Below, in pieces: positions 27,246 to 36,843 of a stretch of DNA of 64,000 nucleotides; within the stretch, counting starts at the first letter, position 1; each line of letters starts with the position of its first letter. The translations under genes and the position numbers were made by a program. Location: assembly GCF_009497895.1 (NCBI RefSeq), contig NZ_CP033116.1, positions 186,001 through 250,000 of the forward strand, in the 5' to 3' direction. The stretch is from Halopseudomonas pelagia. Its GTDB lineage: Bacteria; Pseudomonadota; Gammaproteobacteria; Pseudomonadales; Pseudomonadaceae. The notes under the pieces were generated by a model that was not told the origin of the DNA, did not search any database, and saw only the letters and a program-made list of their open reading frames with translations.

Positions 27246-27946
27246 GCGACGATCTGCAGAAAAAACCTGAGGGGCTGGATTTTTCCACCGTAATCGCCTC
27301 TACCGTGCACGACATGAAAAATTCACTGGGCATGTTGATGCAGGCTTACCAGCAATGGTCTGCGGATCTGCCCGCGGATTTGACCGACAACCGCGAACGC
27401 GGAGTGATCGAGTACGAGTCCCTGCGTCTGAACGGCATGCTGGTGCAGATGCTCAGCCTGTACAAGCTGGGGGTCAATCAACTGCCCATGCGCCCGGCCT
27501 GGATGGAAGTTGAGGATTTTCTTCAGGCGCAGCTGGCGCGGCACAACGAGATTCTCGGTTCGCGGCACATCACCGGCAGCTATGAGGTCGAGGAGGACGG
27601 GCAGTTGGCCTTCTTCGATGCCGAACTGGTCGGCTCGGTGGTCGGCAATGTAATCAACAACTCGATCCGCTACGCCCGCTCGGCCATCCATCTCAAGGCC
27701 TGGACCGAGGACGAGCAACTGGTGCTGTCCATCAGCGACGACGGTCAGGGCTATCCGCCTAGCATGATCGAGGACCAGTCCGATTACGTGCTGGGCATCA
27801 ACATGAGTACCGGCAGTACCGGGCTGGGTCTGTATTTCGGCCAGCGCATCGCCGAACTGCATCAGCGCAACGGCCAGAAGGGGCATATTCAACTGCTGAA
27901 CGGCGGACCACTGAACGGCGGCGAATTTCGCATCTATCTGCCCTGA
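27242..27946 (+). CDS. Soluble minimal histidine kinase
   Basis: A 234-residue kinase with no membrane helix and no recognised sensor domain. H23 sits in STVHDMKNSLGMLMQ, an H-box of unusual HDMKN type, followed by a dimerisation helix and a HATPase domain with N box (VVGNVINNSIRYA), G1 (ISDDGQGYP) and G2 (GSTGLGLYFGQRI). A GTG at 27242 overlaps the TGA of the TPR response regulator, so the pair should be made in fixed ratio. Input may come through a partner protein rather than its own sensor. Confidence 0.88.
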   Translation: MSDDLQKKPEGLDFSTVIASTVHDMKNSLGMLMQAYQQWSADLPADLTDNRERGVIEYESLRLNGMLVQMLSLYKLGVNQLPMRPAWMEVEDFLQAQLARHNEILGSRHITGSYEVEEDGQLAFFDAELVGSVVGNVINNSIRYARSAIHLKAWTEDEQLVLSISDDGQGYPPSMIEDQSDYVLGINMSTGSTGLGLYFGQRIAELHQRNGQKGHIQLLNGGPLNGGEFRIYLP

Positions 27947-27949
27947 CCA

Positions 27950-30900
27950 TTAACGCGGCATCATGCGCACGCCGTCCAGCTCGCTGAGCGGCCGTGGATG
28001 GCCGAGGTGATAACCCTGAGCGTAGTCGACGCCGATCTCGGTCAGGCAGTCGAGAATGCCCGCACTCTCGACAAACTCGGCCACCGTGATCAACCCCATC
28101 TCATGGCCGATGGTGTTGATCGAGGCGACCATGGCGCGGGCGATAGGGTCGGTTTCAATATCCTTGACGAACACGCCGTCGATTTTCAGGATGTCCACCG
28201 GCAGGGTTTTCAGATAGGCAAAAGACGACAGCCCCGAGCCAAAGTCATCCAGCGCAAAACGGCAGCCAATGGCCTTGAGCCGCTGCATGAAAATCACCGC
28301 ACGGCTCAGGTTGGCAATCGCACTGGTTTCGGTCAGCTCGAAACAGATGCACTCGGCCGGCACTTTGTGCCGCTCCAGCGTCTCCAGAACAAATTCCAGA
28401 AAGCTTTCCTCGCCCAACGAGGCCGCTGACAAATTGATCGAATAATTGCCCGGGTTACCGGCCGTGCGCCGCGAGTAATCTCCGACCCAGGCGAGAAAGT
28501 TACCTACTACCCAGCGATCAATCGCTGTTGCCAGAGCATAGCGCTCGGCCGCCGGCATAAAGGCACCAGGTGGGATAATGCGCCCGTCCTCCGCGAGCAT
28601 GCGCACCAGCACTTCGTAACTGGGAGCAGCGTCCTGCTGCTGCACGCAGACAATCGGCTGCACATAAAGGCGCAGCCAGTCGCCATCCAGCGCCTGGCGC
28701 AAGCGATTGACCCACTGCATTTCGCCACGCCGCTCGAGTAGTTGCTGGTCGTCAGCCTGGTAGATGTGAATCCGGTTACGTCCGGCATCCTTGGCGGCGT
28801 AGCAGGCGCTGTCAGCAGCGCTGAGCAGACTTCCCATGGTTTCGCCCTGCTCGACCTGCACCAGGCCAATGCTGACGCCCAGCGCAAAGGTCTTGCCCTC
28901 CCAGCTGAAGCGGAACTCTTCAACCAGCGCGCGCATGCCGTCGACAATCGGCACTGCCTCCTCCAATGGGCAGCCCGCCAACAGCAGGCCGAACTCGTCA
29001 CCGCCGAGTCTGGCGAGCACGTCGCTACTGCGAATGCGGCTCTGAAACAGTTTGGTCAGTTGCCGCAGCAATTCGTCTCCCGCCGCATGCCCGCAGGTAT
29101 CGTTAACGATCTTGAACTGATCCAGGTCCATATAGCAAAGCACCTGGTCGCCACGCTCCTCCGCCGGGGTCAGCAGTACTGCAAGCAGGCGCCGCTCGAA
29201 TTCGGCGCGATTGGTCAGCCCGGTCAAAGTGTCGTGGGCGGCCTGATGCGAGAGTTCGCGGGCCAGCCGACGATTGGTGGTGACATCACGGAAGGTCAGC
29301 ACCGCGCCGATAATATGGCCCTCGGCATCGCGAATCGGCGCGACGGCATCCTGGATCGCCACATCGCTGCCGTCGCGCCTGCGCAGCAGCAGCACGTTGC
29401 CTTCCTGACCCTGCAAACCTTGACGATAACGGCGCAGCAATGCGGTGACGGGATTGCCCAAGGATACGCCGGTAAATTCATCGAACAGCCGGTAGATATT
29501 TTCCAACGGTCGACCGCGTGCCTGCTCGCTGCTCCACCCGGTAAGCTTTTCGGCCACCGGATTCAGGTAATTGATACGGCTGTCCGGACCGGTGGTGATG
29601 ACCCCGTCGCCAATCGAAGCCAGCGTGACCTGCGCCAGCACCTTTTCCTGAAACAGTTGTTGCTCGACGCGGCGCCGCTCGGTGATATCGCGGATCATGC
29701 AGGTCAGCAAATGCTCATCCTCATGCCCGCGGCTGACCGTCAGCTCGGCTACAAACTGCTCGTGCCCATGGCGGCTGAACAGCACTTCCTGTTTCAATTC
29801 GCCACCAGCCGACGGCTGCGGAAGTCCTTTCCAGTTATCCTCGGCCACCAGCCGTTGCAGGGGCTGGCCAAGCAGGTCTGCTGATTGCAAACCGAACAAG
29901 CGCTCGGCGCCGGGGTTGCAGCTGGCCAGCACGCCCTCGGGAGAACAGGTGACAATGCCGTCACGTATGTCGCGGATGATCGATTGGGTAGTGCCCACGG
30001 CGGTCTGCAGCGCGCGAATCACCTTGTTGTATTGCCCGGCGATCTGGCCCACCTCGGTGAACGGCTCGACCGGCACCTCCCGGGCAAAATGCCCATCGCG
30101 CTGGTGCGTCGCCATCGCTCCGAGCAATTCAACCAGTTCAGTGCGCGCGCCATGCTCCGAGACGTTCAAACCCACCACTTCATCTTCCGCGCTGACACGT
30201 ATCGGCACAATACGATTGAGCAACCGCAATACCGCCCAGGTCAGACCGAACGCCCAGAGACCTGCCACAAGCACGCCCTGACCCTGAATCAGAAACTGCT
30301 GCCAGCGGCTCAATCCGGTGCCCAGCAGTTCCAGGTCGGCAAACAGCGCCAACGCCAGCGTGCCCCAGATGCCGCTGGCCAGGTGCACCGGCACCGCGCC
30401 AACCGCATCATCGATTTTCAGCCGGTACATCAGTCGGTCAGCCAGGTACATCACTACCGCACCGGTCAGACCAATCAGCAGCGCCGCTCCGGCATCAATG
30501 ACGTGTGCACTGGCCGTCACTGCGACCATGCCCGCGATCAATCCGTTGAGCGGATAGACCGGATCCACATGCCGCCAGCGCAGCCAGGAAAGTCCCATTC
30601 CGCCGAGAATCCCGGCGACGCCGGCAAGCACGGTGTTGGCGATAATGCCGGGTACCGTGTTATCGAAACTGAAAGTACTGCCGCCGTTGAACCCGAACCA
30701 GCCAAACATCAGCAGCAATGCGCCGAGCATGGCCATGGGCAGGTTGGACCCGGGCATGCTGCGGCCGTGCCGGCCCAGTTCATATCGGCCCTGGCGCGGA
30801 CCAAGCACCAGCACCACCGCCAGAGCGATCCAGCCGCCAATGCTGTGTACGACTGTAGAGCCGGCAAAGTCGACAAAACCCTGCGCAGCCAACCAGCCCT

Positions 30901-31336
30901 GACCTTCACTGAAAGCGCCGCCCCAGGCCCAATGGCCGAAAAACGGATAGATCAGCCCGGCTGCCAGCACCGTGACCAACAGGTAACCGCTGAAGCGCAT
31001 GCGCTCGGCGGCCGCGCCGGAGACAATAGTGGCTGCGGTGGTGCAGAACATCGCCTGAAACAGAAAAAACGCCGACTGCCAGGTATCGAGAAACGACAAC
31101 ATGACAAAGCCGGTGCCGAACCAGCCATGTTCGCTGGCGCCGAACATGATGCCGAAACCGAACAACCAGTACAGCAAAATGGCGACACTCAGGTCAGCCA
31201 TGTTCTTTACCGCGACATTAATAGTGTTCTTGCTGCGCGTGAGACCCGCTTCAAGGCAGAGAAAGCCCAACTGCATGTTAAACACCAGACCGGCGCAAAG
31301 CACGACCCAGAGTACATCTATCATGGAGACTGGCAT
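27950..31336 (-). CDS. Ammonium transporter (Amt)-PAS-PAS-GGDEF-EAL fusion
   Basis: An 1128-residue membrane protein. Residues 1-380 are an 11-helix Amt/Rh channel with both pore histidines (H164 in STVVHSIGG, H318 in VPVHLASGIWG) and GWFGFNGGS. A HAMP-like linker (about 385-450) leads to PAS1 (about 455-555) and PAS2 (about 565-690), then GGDEF at 778-782 with inhibitory-site RxxD at 769-772, and an EAL domain with EVL at 908-910, NLSA, ELTET, DDFGSG and LKIDG all present. It therefore seems able both to make and to break cyclic-di-GMP, with ammonium as probable input. It is convergent with the kinase gene, 3 bases apart. Transporter and enzyme roles are by homology; coupling is inference. 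Confidence 0.92.
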   Translation of the reverse strand: MPVSMIDVLWVVLCAGLVFNMQLGFLCLEAGLTRSKNTINVAVKNMADLSVAILLYWLFGFGIMFGASEHGWFGTGFVMLSFLDTWQSAFFLFQAMFCTTAATIVSGAAAERMRFSGYLLVTVLAAGLIYPFFGHWAWGGAFSEGQGWLAAQGFVDFAGSTVVHSIGGWIALAVVLVLGPRQGRYELGRHGRSMPGSNLPMAMLGALLLMFGWFGFNGGSTFSFDNTVPGIIANTVLAGVAGILGGMGLSWLRWRHVDPVYPLNGLIAGMVAVTASAHVIDAGAALLIGLTGAVVMYLADRLMYRLKIDDAVGAVPVHLASGIWGTLALALFADLELLGTGLSRWQQFLIQGQGVLVAGLWAFGLTWAVLRLLNRIVPIRVSAEDEVVGLNVSEHGARTELVELLGAMATHQRDGHFAREVPVEPFTEVGQIAGQYNKVIRALQTAVGTTQSIIRDIRDGIVTCSPEGVLASCNPGAERLFGLQSADLLGQPLQRLVAEDNWKGLPQPSAGGELKQEVLFSRHGHEQFVAELTVSRGHEDEHLLTCMIRDITERRRVEQQLFQEKVLAQVTLASIGDGVITTGPDSRINYLNPVAEKLTGWSSEQARGRPLENIYRLFDEFTGVSLGNPVTALLRRYRQGLQGQEGNVLLLRRRDGSDVAIQDAVAPIRDAEGHIIGAVLTFRDVTTNRRLARELSHQAAHDTLTGLTNRAEFERRLLAVLLTPAEERGDQVLCYMDLDQFKIVNDTCGHAAGDELLRQLTKLFQSRIRSSDVLARLGGDEFGLLLAGCPLEEAVPIVDGMRALVEEFRFSWEGKTFALGVSIGLVQVEQGETMGSLLSAADSACYAAKDAGRNRIHIYQADDQQLLERRGEMQWVNRLRQALDGDWLRLYVQPIVCVQQQDAAPSYEVLVRMLAEDGRIIPPGAFMPAAERYALATAIDRWVVGNFLAWVGDYSRRTAGNPGNYSINLSAASLGEESFLEFVLETLERHKVPAECICFELTETSAIANLSRAVIFMQRLKAIGCRFALDDFGSGLSSFAYLKTLPVDILKIDGVFVKDIETDPIARAMVASINTIGHEMGLITVAEFVESAGILDCLTEIGVDYAQGYHLGHPRPLSELDGVRMMPR

Positions 31337-31520
31337 GGCCCATCCTGGTGACTAAATGAGCGAAATGGCACAATGATGGCGCAGCAGATTAAAAAAGCTG
31401 GCCTTTGTGCTGTAAAAAGAGGCATTGAGGCAAACCAACAGGCTTATTGGCTCAATACAGTGCAGCCAATGCAGTTTCTATACCAAGGAGAGGGGATATT
31501 GCTGAAAGGGTCGTTGCGGG

Positions 31521-31555
31521 AAAAAAACCGCCACCACCCCGCGAGGAGATGGCGG
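31521..31555 (-). terminator. Rho-independent terminator of the CurA-type reductase gene
   Basis: On the minus strand a CCGCCA...TGGCGG stem is followed by seven T residues, beginning 13 bases after the reductase stop. The rest of 31337-31567 holds no gene that I can recognise. Confidence 0.8.
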
Positions 31556-31567
31556 CGAATCAGAGCA

Positions 31568-32590
31568 TCACTCGGCGACGCGAACCAGTTGCTTACCGAA
31601 GTTCTTGCCCTTAAGCATGCCTTTGAATGCGTCTACGGCATTGTCCAGGCCTTCGGCGATGGTTTCACGATATTTGATCTTGCCTGAGGCAATCTGCTCG
31701 GCCAGATGCGCAGTGATTTCCTGGTGCTTGTCCTGCCACTCGGTGACCAGGAAGAAGCGGTGTTCAGGCTTGTCTTCCATCGCGCCAAATACGTGGAAGG
31801 GGGTTTCGACCTTGCTCGCATCTTCGGCATTGTAAGCCGATACATAACCGCAGATCGGCACGCGTGAGCCGCTGTTGAGCAGCTTGGCGACGGCGCGGGT
31901 GACAGCACCACCGACGTTCTCGAAATACACATCGATACCGTCCGGGCAGGCGTCCTTCAGGTCCTGCTCGAGGTTGCCAGCCTTGTAATCAACGCATTCG
32001 TCAAAGCCCAGCTCTTCGACCACATAGCGGCATTTCTCCTCACCACCGGCAACGCCGACCACGCGGCAACCCAGTTGCTTGGCGGTCTGACCGACTACAG
32101 TACCCACCGGACCGGAGGCAGCAGACACCACCACGGTTTCGCCAGCCTTGGGCTTGCCGACATACACCAGGCCACAATAACCGGTACGCCCTGGCATGCC
32201 GGCCACGCCCAGATACGCCTGCAGCGGAATGCCGTGATCCTGCACCTTGTAGACCATGGGCGCATCACCCTGGATGATGCTGTATTCCTGCCAACCGGAA
32301 TAGCTGGTGACCACATCGCCTACCGCATAGTTGGACGAATTGGACTCGACCACGCGGCCAACGCTTTCACCAACGATAGGCGCACCAATTTCGATCGGGT
32401 CCATGTAACCCTTGCTGTCATTCATGCGCGGACGCATGTAGGGGTCCAGGGACAGCCACAGAGTCTTGATCAGTACTTCACCGTCCTTCAGATCACGCAC
32501 CGGATCCTGTTTGATGACCAGATCGCCATCCTTGATTTCGCCCTGTGGACGTTGGTTAAGTACTACTTTGCGATTGCTGTAGGCAGACAT
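31568..32590 (-). CDS. NADP-dependent medium-chain reductase (CurA-like)
   Basis: A 340-residue member of the zinc-independent MDR family. The N-terminal GroES-like part includes LSLDPYMRPRMND, a hallmark of leukotriene-B4 12-hydroxydehydrogenase/CurA-type enzymes, and the Rossmann part has AASGPVGTVVGQTAKQLG (about 145-163) and DVYFENVGG. Such enzymes reduce alpha,beta-unsaturated carbonyls with NADPH and protect against reactive aldehydes. GAGG precedes the ATG at 32590. It stands alone with its own terminator. The true substrate cannot be inferred. Confidence 0.9.
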   Translation of the reverse strand: MSAYSNRKVVLNQRPQGEIKDGDLVIKQDPVRDLKDGEVLIKTLWLSLDPYMRPRMNDSKGYMDPIEIGAPIVGESVGRVVESNSSNYAVGDVVTSYSGWQEYSIIQGDAPMVYKVQDHGIPLQAYLGVAGMPGRTGYCGLVYVGKPKAGETVVVSAASGPVGTVVGQTAKQLGCRVVGVAGGEEKCRYVVEELGFDECVDYKAGNLEQDLKDACPDGIDVYFENVGGAVTRAVAKLLNSGSRVPICGYVSAYNAEDASKVETPFHVFGAMEDKPEHRFFLVTEWQDKHQEITAHLAEQIASGKIKYRETIAEGLDNAVDAFKGMLKGKNFGKQLVRVAE

Positions 32591-32718
32591 GAAAGCCTCG
32601 ACTTGTTGAAAACAGAAAAAGGGGCAAGAACGCCCTGACCCACAGAGCATAAACCAGGCAGCAGCCAAATCATGGAACATCGCGGCATTATTCATCGGGC
32701 TGATTGCTTGCTAGTTGG

Positions 32719-33789
32719 CTATCCGAAACCGGGGTCGCGGTCGATCAACTGGTTGCGCCCCCCAGCCTTGCCGCGATACAGACGCTGATCGGCGCAACGG
32801 TAGAGCTCGAACGCAGTTGCGCCATCCACACCCATCTGCGCCAAGCCGAAGGTTGCCGAGAGCAGGATCTGCTGGCCCTGGTGCTCCAATGGCGTAGTCA
32901 CTATCTGCCGGCGCAGGCTTTCCACCAGTTCCAGACCCGCCCGCGCGTCGGTATTGCGCAGCAAGATGCCAAACTCCTCGCCGCCCAGCCGGCCCAGAGT
33001 GTCGGTGCGCCGCAGGCGTTGCGCAATACAGGCGCAAATGTGCTGCAAAGCCGCATCTCCCACGTCGTGGCCCCAACGATCATTGACCTCCTTGAAGAAA
33101 TCCACGTCCATCATCACCAATACCAATCCGGAGCCACTGCGCGCGGCCTCATCCACGCTACGCTCCAACGCCCGCTGAAAGCTGCCGCGGTTGGCCACCC
33201 CGGTCAGTGCATCCACTTCGGCCAGATGCTCAAGCGCCCGCTGAGCCAATGCACGCCGGGACTCGTACAGGTGTACAAACAATAGAATCAGCAGACCACA
33301 GAGCAAGGCGTTACCCAGATCGATCAAGCCAGCCGCATCTGCAGGAACGCCGAAGCGGTAGATATAGGCGAACATTGCTGCGCTTATAAATGGCAAGGCC
33401 AACAGCAGGCCGGCGAGGCGACCCAACAACAGATAGGACAGGATGGGAATCAGATATACCCAGACGAATGCCGTATGCGACGCGTCGGGCATGAAAATGA
33501 TGTAAGTCAGAAAGCAGTAAAGCGGAAGCAGGTAGAAGTAGATCCATATGACCGGTCGCACTGCACTGGCAACTCGCCAGCTGCACCAGAGCAGCACCAC
33601 GCAAGAGACCAGCTCGAACAAACCCAGTAGATAGCGGCCGTAACTCAGCTGCAACACCCCGAATACGCCCAAAGTAATACTCGATGTGAGAAACACCACA
33701 CGCATCAGCGCCCGCTGATCATTCTCTACCAGGCCGGTAGCGCCAGTCTTGAAGGCCACGCTGAGCGAGCGGGACTGCCATGGAAACAT
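32719..33789 (-). CDS. Membrane-bound diguanylate cyclase
   Basis: A 356-residue protein with six predicted helices in residues 30-180 (for example ALMRVVFLTSSITLGVFGV and LGNALLCGLLILLFVHLY) and a GGDEF domain from about residue 185. The active site reads GGEEF, the inhibitory RxxD lies 5 residues before it (RRTDTLGRL), and MDVDFFKEVNDRWGHDVGD is intact, so it should make cyclic-di-GMP and be feedback-inhibited. The membrane part resembles MASE-type sensors. It lies near the Amt-GGDEF-EAL gene but in a separate transcript. Confidence 0.92.
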   Translation of the reverse strand: MFPWQSRSLSVAFKTGATGLVENDQRALMRVVFLTSSITLGVFGVLQLSYGRYLLGLFELVSCVVLLWCSWRVASAVRPVIWIYFYLLPLYCFLTYIIFMPDASHTAFVWVYLIPILSYLLLGRLAGLLLALPFISAAMFAYIYRFGVPADAAGLIDLGNALLCGLLILLFVHLYESRRALAQRALEHLAEVDALTGVANRGSFQRALERSVDEAARSGSGLVLVMMDVDFFKEVNDRWGHDVGDAALQHICACIAQRLRRTDTLGRLGGEEFGILLRNTDARAGLELVESLRRQIVTTPLEHQGQQILLSATFGLAQMGVDGATAFELYRCADQRLYRGKAGGRNQLIDRDPGFG

Positions 33790-33846
33790 GGTTCTGATCT
33801 CTTTTTCATCGAGTATAGACCCACATCCAGCATTCCGGCAGCTGCG

Positions 33847-34389
33847 TCAGCTCTGCGCCAGCTCGGCCAGGTGCTCGTCCTTGAGCCGTACATAATTGGC
33901 CGCGGTGTAGGTGAAAAAACTGCGCTCTTTATCGGTCAGCGGCCGCACCTGACGTGCCGGGCTACCCATATACAGATAGCCCGACTCCAGCGTGCGTTGC
34001 GCCGGAACCAGGCTACCGGCACCAATGATCACCTCGTCTTCAACCACCGCGCCGTCCATGACGATACTGCCCATGCCGACCAGCACCCGGCTGCCGATCG
34101 TACAGCCATGCAACAAAACCTTGTGTCCGATGGTCACATCATCACCGACAAGTAATGGATAGCCGTCCGGATTGAACGGCCCGGCGTGAGTGATGTGCAA
34201 TACACTGCCATCCTGCACGCTGGTACGCGCGCCAATGCGAATGCGGTGCATGTCGCCACGGATGACCGTCAATGGCCATACCGAGCAATCATCGCCCAGT
34301 TCCACGTCGCCAATCACCACCGCAGACGGATCAACAAATACCGCCTGCCCCAATTGCGGCGACTTGCCGCTCAGCGTGCGTACATTCAT
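33847..34389 (-). CDS. Gamma carbonic anhydrase-like left-handed beta-helix protein
   Basis: A 180-residue protein of hexapeptide repeats (VIGDVELGDDCSVWPLTVI; VLLHGCTIGSRVLVGMGSI) ending in a helical cap. Zinc ligands of the gamma class are in place: the His of VLHITHAGP and those of IGHKVLLHGC. Homologues such as YrdA and PA0066 are common in Gammaproteobacteria and often show no measurable carbonic anhydrase activity. It is divergent from prlC, the same pairing as in P. aeruginosa. Confidence 0.88.
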   Translation of the reverse strand: MNVRTLSGKSPQLGQAVFVDPSAVVIGDVELGDDCSVWPLTVIRGDMHRIRIGARTSVQDGSVLHITHAGPFNPDGYPLLVGDDVTIGHKVLLHGCTIGSRVLVGMGSIVMDGAVVEDEVIIGAGSLVPAQRTLESGYLYMGSPARQVRPLTDKERSFFTYTAANYVRLKDEHLAELAQS

Positions 34390-34508
34390 GCTCTGTCTCC
34401 ATTAACGAAAGCTCTTGTCACTATTAATAAAATCCAGTGGCCGTGCCAAGCGCTCCCATATTCAATAAGATACATACTATGACTCAGTCACCCATTTCAG
34501 GAAACTTC

Positions 34509-36557
34509 ATGACCTCGTCCAACCCGCTTCTGCAACCCTACGACCTGCCCCCCTTCAGCAGCATCCGTGCCGAGCACGTAAAGCCTGCCATCGAGCAGGT
34601 TCTGGCAGACAGTCGCGCGACGCTGGCTCAACTGCTGGATAACCCACCTGCGCAATGGACCTGGTCCAACCTGATCGTGCCGCTGGACGATATAGGCGAA
34701 AAGCTCGGCCAGGCCTGGTCGCCAGTGCGCCATCTGAACGCAGTGATGAACAGCCCCGAGCTGCGCGATGCCTACAACAGCTGCCTGCCGCTGCTGAGTG
34801 AATTCAGCACCGAAATGGGCCAGAACCAGAAGCTGTTTGCCGCCTATCAGCAACTCGCCGAAGGCGAAGCCTTCAGTCAGCTGGATCAGGCGCAGCAAAC
34901 GATCATTGAGCATGCGCTGCGCGACTTCCGTCTGTCTGGTATCGCACTCCCTGCCGAGCAGCAAAAGCGTTACGGTGACATGCAAATGCGCCTGTCGGAG
35001 CTGCAGAGCACCTTCTCCAATCAGTTGATGGACGCTACCCAGGCCTGGACCAAACATATTACCGACGCGGCCCAGCTCGACGGTCTGCCGGAGTCTGCGC
35101 TGGCGCAGGCGAAACAAGCGGCCGAAGCCAAAGAGCTGGATGGCTGGCTGCTGACGCTGGAATTTCCCAGTTACTACGCGGTGATGACCTACGCCCATGA
35201 TCGTTCGCTGCGCGAAGAGGTTTATACCGCGTACTGCACCCGTGCGTCAGAAGTCGGCCCGCAAGCCGGCGAATATGACAACGGCCCGCTGATCAGCGAA
35301 ATTCTCGCCCTGCGCCAGGAGCTCGCTGAGCTGCTGGGCTTTGCCAACTTTGCCGAGCTGTCGCTGGCGACCAAGATGGCCGAGAACACCGATCAGGTCG
35401 TCAGCTTCCTGCGCGATCTGGGCACTCGCAGCAAGAACTTCGCCGGCCAGGACCTGGCCGCGCTGCGCGAATTTGCTGCCGAGCGCGGCTGCACTGATTT
35501 GCAAAGCTGGGACGTCGGTTATTACGGTGAGCAATTGCAGCAGCATCGCTATGCGATTTCCCAGGAAGAGCTCAAGCCGTACTTCCCGGTGGATACCGTA
35601 TTGACCGGCATGTTTTCGGTGGTCGAGCGCCTGTATGGCATCCAACTGCGCGAAGTCAGCGAGTTTGATCGCTGGCACAAGGACGCACGGCTTTTCGAAG
35701 TGCTCGAGCAGGGCGAAGTCATCGGCCGTTTCTACCTCGACCTCTACGCCCGCAGCCACAAGAACGGCGGTGCCTGGATGGATGGCTGCCGGGATCGTCG
35801 GCTGCTGCCTGACGGCGAACTGCAGCGGCCGATTGCTTACCTGGTGTGCAATTTCACCCCGGCGATCGGAAGCAAGCCTGCACTGCTGACCCACGATGAA
35901 GTGACTACACTGTTCCACGAATTCGGCCATGGCCTGCACCACCTGCTTACGCGTGTTGACTACCCAGCGGCATCCGGCATTAACGGCGTGGCCTGGGACG
36001 CAGTCGAGCTGCCCAGCCAGTTCATGGAAAACTGGTGCTGGGAGCCCGAAGGCCTGGCGCTGATTTCCGGCCACTATGAAACCGGTCAACCGCTACCCCA
36101 GGATTTGCTGGACAAGATGCTTGCCGCGCGTAACTTCCAGTCCGGCCTGGGTATGCTGCGCCAGGTAGAGTTGTCATTGTTCGATTTCCTCCTGCACCTG
36201 CGCGAGAAGCCCGACCAGACGGTGCAGCAAGTACTCGATCAGGTACGCGCCGAAGTATCGGTATTCCCGCCACCGGCATTCAACCGTTTCCAGAACGGCT
36301 TCGGGCATATCTTTGCTGGCGGTTACGCGGCTGGTTACTACAGCTACAAGTGGGCTGAAGTACTCTCGGCTGATGCCTTCTCACGCTTTGAAGAAGAGGG
36401 TGTGCTGAATACCGAGACGGGCAAGGCCTTCCGCGACAACATCCTGGCACGTGGCGGTAGCCGTGAGCCCATGGAGCTGTTCGTTGCCTTCCGGGGTCGC
36501 GAGCCGAGCATTGATGCCCTGTTGCGCCACAGCGGATTGACCGGGGAGGCCGCATGA
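34509..36557 (+). CDS. prlC: Oligopeptidase A (M3 zinc metallopeptidase)
   Basis: A 682-residue cytoplasmic peptidase of the thimet family, matching E. coli PrlC (680). The zinc site HEFGHGLHHLL lies near residue 470 with a downstream Glu in the family-typical region. It degrades short peptides, including cleaved signal peptides. The ATG at 34509 has AGGAAA ahead of it; an in-frame ATG at 34479 is less well placed. It overlaps yheV by 4 bases. Confidence 0.94.
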   Translation: MTSSNPLLQPYDLPPFSSIRAEHVKPAIEQVLADSRATLAQLLDNPPAQWTWSNLIVPLDDIGEKLGQAWSPVRHLNAVMNSPELRDAYNSCLPLLSEFSTEMGQNQKLFAAYQQLAEGEAFSQLDQAQQTIIEHALRDFRLSGIALPAEQQKRYGDMQMRLSELQSTFSNQLMDATQAWTKHITDAAQLDGLPESALAQAKQAAEAKELDGWLLTLEFPSYYAVMTYAHDRSLREEVYTAYCTRASEVGPQAGEYDNGPLISEILALRQELAELLGFANFAELSLATKMAENTDQVVSFLRDLGTRSKNFAGQDLAALREFAAERGCTDLQSWDVGYYGEQLQQHRYAISQEELKPYFPVDTVLTGMFSVVERLYGIQLREVSEFDRWHKDARLFEVLEQGEVIGRFYLDLYARSHKNGGAWMDGCRDRRLLPDGELQRPIAYLVCNFTPAIGSKPALLTHDEVTTLFHEFGHGLHHLLTRVDYPAASGINGVAWDAVELPSQFMENWCWEPEGLALISGHYETGQPLPQDLLDKMLAARNFQSGLGMLRQVELSLFDFLLHLREKPDQTVQQVLDQVRAEVSVFPPPAFNRFQNGFGHIFAGGYAAGYYSYKWAEVLSADAFSRFEEEGVLNTETGKAFRDNILARGGSREPMELFVAFRGREPSIDALLRHSGLTGEAA

Positions 36558-36817
36558 GCAGTACCCCCACCGTCAAGCGCTTTATCGCCGGGGCAGTCTG
36601 CCCGGCGTGCAGTGCAATGGATACCATCCGCATGTACGAGGTCGACGGGGTGCCCAACCGCGACTGTGTTGCCTGCGGTTATGCCGATACGCTGGATGAG
36701 CGCGGCAACTCGGTGCCCCGGGAAGTGCCTACCCGGGTAACCAAGACCAAGGAATCTGCAGCGCCCAAGAGCCAGACAGTGCAGTTCTTCCCCAACCCGC
36801 GGCTGAAAAAGCCCTGA
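36554..36817 (+). CDS. yheV: YheV-family zinc ribbon protein
   Basis: An 87-residue protein with two Cys pairs (CPACSAMDTIRMYEV and RDCVACGYAD) forming a zinc ribbon and a basic C-terminal tail (FFPNPRLKKP). It matches the YheV family, which commonly follows prlC. Its ATG overlaps the prlC stop. Function unknown. Confidence 0.87.
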   Translation: MSSTPTVKRFIAGAVCPACSAMDTIRMYEVDGVPNRDCVACGYADTLDERGNSVPREVPTRVTKTKESAAPKSQTVQFFPNPRLKKP

Positions 36818-36843
36818 ACCTCCGCAGGCTGGCTGGCGACTGA

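Noticed and set aside
29885..31351. Plus-strand ORF of 488 codons
   Set aside because: Antisense to the Amt domain of the fusion gene; composition is that of a shadow frame.
31337..31520. Sigma-54 promoter ahead of the ammonium transporter fusion
   Set aside because: Ammonium genes are often NtrC/RpoN-controlled, but no GG-N10-GC element with proper spacing was found on the minus strand.
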